DNA from: Hoeflea sp038900095 | GTDB taxonomy: Bacteria; Pseudomonadota; Alphaproteobacteria; Rhizobiales; Rhizobiaceae | Direction: 5' to 3' | Length of the DNA: 64,000 nucleotides | Assembly: GCF_038900095.1 (NCBI RefSeq) | Contig: NZ_JBBMQQ010000009.1 | Span: forward strand, 62,001-126,000 | Notes under the pieces: model-generated | The model's input: the letters and a program-made list of their open reading frames with translations, nothing else | Database searches by the model: none | What the model was told of the DNA's origin: nothing | Translations under genes and position numbers: made by a program | In this document: piece by piece, positions 61,604 to 64,000 of the stretch | Numbering within the stretch: the first letter of the stretch is position 1 | How the letters are laid out: each line of letters opens with the position of its first letter

Positions 61604-63037
61604 TCATGCGAGTGACAACCACCACCCGGCCAAGCCGAGAAACGCGAAAAAACCCACGACATCGGTGACGGTGGTCACGAAAACCGCGGACGCAATCGCC
61701 GGGTCCGCACCGACTTTCTCCAGCAGCAATGGCAGCAGGATGCCGGCAAGGGCGGCGGCCAGCATGTTGACCACCATCGCAGCCGCAATGATGCTGCCAA
61801 GCCCGGAGCTCGAGAACCATGCGCCGGCGACAACGCCGATGATCACGGCAAAAAGCACCCCGTTGATCAAGCCGACGGCGGCCTCACGCCGGATGATGCG
61901 GCCGGCGTTGTAGATATCGAGATCGCGGGTGGCGAGCGCGCGCACCGTCACCGTCATCGTCTGGGTTCCTGCGTTGCCGCCCATCGAGGCAACAATCGGC
62001 ATAAGCACGGCTAGAGCCACCATCTGCTCGATGGTGGCATCAAAAAGGCTGATGACGGCCGAGGCAAGAATGGCGGTGCCGAGATTGATCAGCAGCCAGG
62101 TGAAACGGGAGCGCACGGTTGACAGGATGCTGTCGGAGAGTTCCTCGTCGCCCACACCACCCAGGCGCTTGATGTCTTCCTCGGCTTCCTCGTGAATGAC
62201 GTCAACCACGTCATCGATGGTCAAAACACCAACAAGGCGTTCGTTCTCGTCAACCACGGCGGCGGAGAGAAGGTCGTACTGTTCAAACAGCTGCGCCGCT
62301 TCCTCCTGGTCCATCTCCGCATCGATGCGGTAGCGGGTTTCGTCCATCACCTCCTCGATGCGAACCAGCCGCTTGGTGCGCAGGATCTTGTCGAGAGCGA
62401 CCGCGCCGACCAGCTTGAAGGTCGGGTCGATGACGAAAATCTGGCTGAAGCTGTCCGGAAGGTCTTCCTCATCGCGCATGTAATCGATGGTCTGGCCGAC
62501 GGTCCAGAACGGCGGCACCGCGACAAACTCGGTCTGCATGCGGCGACCGGCGGTGTCTTCGGGGTAGTCCAGCGAGCGGCGCAGCCTGACCCGTTCGGTG
62601 AACGGCAGAGCGGCCAGAATTTCCTTCTGGTCCTCTTCATCGAGGTCTTCGAGAATGTAGACAGCGTCATCGGAATCGAGATCGCCCAGAGCTTCGGCGA
62701 TCCTGGCGTTTGGCAGCGCCTCGATGATGTCGAGACGGATAGCTTCGTCGACTTCGGTCAGGGAGGCAAAATCGAAATCATCACCCAGCAGTGAAACCAG
62801 CGCATGACGCTGGGGAGCATTGATCGATTCCAGCAGGTCGCCCAGCTCGGATTCATGCAGCCGTACCACATGCTCGCGCAGGTATAGAACGTCGCGGTCT
62901 GCGATCGCGGCACCTATTGCGGTCAGGTAATCCTGCCGGATCGAACCGTCATCACCGTAGATCTCGTCATGGTCCACCGCATCCGGCGAGGACGGAGACG
63001 CAGTGATGTCTTCTTCGCGGTCAGCGGATTCGGTCAT
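61604..63037 (-). CDS. mgtE: Magnesium transporter MgtE
   Basis: MgtE is a homodimeric Mg2+ channel gated by its cytoplasmic domains. The ATG at 63037 gives 477 residues. An N-terminal helical domain (about 30-150) has LREHVVRLHESELGDLLESI and LDSDDAVYILEDLDEED; two CBS domains follow (about 150-275). Five membrane segments make the C-terminal pore, with MPIVASMGGNAGTQTMTVTVRAL as the conserved ion-path helix. The frame to 63073 adds 12 atypical residues and was rejected. No Mg2+ riboswitch was recognised upstream. Confidence 0.96.
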   Translation of the reverse strand: MTESADREEDITASPSSPDAVDHDEIYGDDGSIRQDYLTAIGAAIADRDVLYLREHVVRLHESELGDLLESINAPQRHALVSLLGDDFDFASLTEVDEAIRLDIIEALPNARIAEALGDLDSDDAVYILEDLDEEDQKEILAALPFTERVRLRRSLDYPEDTAGRRMQTEFVAVPPFWTVGQTIDYMRDEEDLPDSFSQIFVIDPTFKLVGAVALDKILRTKRLVRIEEVMDETRYRIDAEMDQEEAAQLFEQYDLLSAAVVDENERLVGVLTIDDVVDVIHEEAEEDIKRLGGVGDEELSDSILSTVRSRFTWLLINLGTAILASAVISLFDATIEQMVALAVLMPIVASMGGNAGTQTMTVTVRALATRDLDIYNAGRIIRREAAVGLINGVLFAVIIGVVAGAWFSSSGLGSIIAAAMVVNMLAAALAGILLPLLLEKVGADPAIASAVFVTTVTDVVGFFAFLGLAGWWLSLA

Positions 63038-63561
63038 GGCCAAGGCTCGCAGGTGGGCTGTTGTCGGCCGCAACCGGCCGACGGGTTTGATGCGTGAATG
63101 ACGGCTGGGCCATCATGGTACCCGATGAGTACATAATATCCATGTCGTGTATGCGCCAGATCGAATCGGCGCATGCCGAACAGCATTACCTGTCTATTTC
63201 AAGCCCGTTCTAAAATACAGACGTATTTAACTGTGGAAACGTAGACCCGACAGACCTTGGGTGAATTGCTACGGCCGCCGCCGCATGCAAACCTGATTTC
63301 GAGCAGACAACAGAGGGAATTTGACCGCGGCCACAGCTAGGTTGCGGAACGAGGAACTGTGTGCGGTTTTCCGGGCGCGACGCTGCCAACTGAATACGAC
63401 ACTTCATGCAGGCATCAAGCTTGCGCGAACCCTACGCCCGAACAGGCAAACTGGACACTTCGGTACGAATCATGGCTAATTTGATGACGTTCTATTTAAA
63501 TATAGTAGTTTTGAAGCGTGATTTGAGTGTTAATCAACAACTCCTGTCAGGATGATTTCAC
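63038..63561. other. Long AT-richer spacer between mgtE and the 95-residue gene
   Basis: In these 524 bases no gene is supported on either strand. From about 63475 to 63545 it is clearly richer in A and T than its surroundings (TTGATGACG, ATTTAAATATAGTAG), and likely holds the promoter of the downstream gene; the best TTGATG/TATAGT pair is only 14 bases apart, so it is not convincing. The left part should hold the mgtE promoter. Confidence 0.4.
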
Positions 63562-63849
63562 ATGACAGTTTCACACCGCCTTGCAAATCTTAAAAGAATT
63601 CACGACGCCAAAGCACCCGAGATCACTCGTCTGGCCAAAGACGCCAATACACCAACACGGCAAAAGCAACTGATTTACGGATGCCTGAACAATCTGTGCC
63701 GCATATCGGCAATCCTCTACGGTGAAATATCGGCCGAGCCGGGAAATTACGACCTGCTTGAAGAAGCTGCGGAAATCGACAACGCGCTGGTGCAATTGCG
63801 CAGCTTTGTCGGAAGCCAGATCTCGCTGAGAGTTCATACCGCCGCCTAA
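63562..63849 (+). CDS. Small helical hypothetical protein
   Basis: The 95-residue protein has AGGA about ten bases before the ATG. It is predicted to be nearly all helical (RLANLKRIHDAKAPEITRLA; LLEEAAEIDNALVQLRSFVG), with Cys46 and Cys51 in the middle. No signal peptide, membrane segment or known family was recognised. The AT-rich upstream region suggests separate transcription. Confidence 0.55.
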   Translation: MTVSHRLANLKRIHDAKAPEITRLAKDANTPTRQKQLIYGCLNNLCRISAILYGEISAEPGNYDLLEEAAEIDNALVQLRSFVGSQISLRVHTAA

Positions 63850-63947
63850 AGCGCATCCGCGGCTCCACAAAACCCTGAAGCGCCCCAGCGCCACCAGTCC
63901 TTGCGTCCGGGGACCACGACCGGGCCGAAGCTCTCAATCACCAAAAT

Positions 63948-63966
63948 ACCCCTATAATGCAGGGGT
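63948..63966. other. Small inverted repeat near the right edge
   Basis: ACCCCT / AGGGGT with a seven-base loop, followed on the minus strand by ATTTTGG. It may be a weak terminator of a leftward gene beyond the window or one for the 95-residue gene; there is too little context to decide. Confidence 0.3.
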
Positions 63967-64000
63967 CAATCCGGCAGGTCTCCGACCAGGATCGCACGGA

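Noticed and set aside
1..64000. CRISPR arrays, insertion sequences, attachment-site repeats and rRNA
   Set aside because: No regularly spaced direct repeats, transposase motifs, integrase gene or rRNA stretches were noticed on either strand.

Overview
The window looks like chromosomal DNA of an alphaproteobacterium of the order Hyphomicrobiales (Rhizobiales), probably a Rhizobiaceae/Hoeflea-like organism; the genus is a guess. The order rpsB-tsf-pyrH-frr-uppS-cdsA-rseP-bamA-lpxD-fabZ-lpxA-lpxI-lpxB next to gltA, comEC and lexA, an alphaproteobacterial SOS box (GAAC-N7-GAAC), EipB (DUF1849), a Phasin_2-type phasin and a ClpA with a lysine/alanine tail all fit that assignment. No rRNA, tRNA, CRISPR array, transposase or prophage gene was seen.

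Region 1 (1-17324) is accessory and is the unusual part. Five genes read rightwards, four of them tightly packed: a subtilisin-like (S8) protease cut by the left edge, a six-segment membrane protein with an internal repeat, two giant proteins of 2420 and 2148 residues that I cannot assign to any family, and a small Cys/His hydrolase resembling the putative amidase (Amidase_6/NlpC-P60-like) fold. Stop/start overlap and short spacers suggest that the last four form one operon. This is the best candidate here for an undescribed multi-protein system.

Region 2 (17325-36286) is housekeeping: SOS repressor LexA with its own operator, the DNA-uptake channel ComEC (minus strand), citrate synthase, then a long leftward cluster. 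It runs from translation factors (rpsB, tsf, frr) and UMP kinase through undecaprenyl and phospholipid synthesis (uppS, cdsA) and the site-2 protease RseP to outer-membrane assembly (bamA) and lipid A synthesis (lpxD-fabZ-lpxA-lpxI-lpxB), so that envelope synthesis and translation are physically linked.

Region 3 (36287-47681) holds mixed small units: a DJ-1/PfpI protein, a YegD-like Hsp70, a GT-C-like membrane protein, a decayed flavin oxidoreductase fragment, eipB, a RidA-GDPD-GNAT run, a HIT protein, a SHOCT protein, a Rhizobiales-type hypothetical protein and an AzlCD exporter pair.

Region 4 (47771-57241) carries clpA-clpS, a phasin with a clear promoter and twin palindromic operators, a D,D-carboxypeptidase with a SPOR-like C-terminus, a J-domain/VWA pair, two DUF proteins, L-serine dehydratase and an overlooked 33-residue membrane peptide gene. 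Region 5 (57551-64000) carries DUF599-DUF3253-EamA genes in overlapping order, a DUF1624 acyltransferase-like protein, an isoprenylcysteine methyltransferase-like protein, a MerR regulator with a dyad next to it, the magnesium channel MgtE and a small hypothetical protein.
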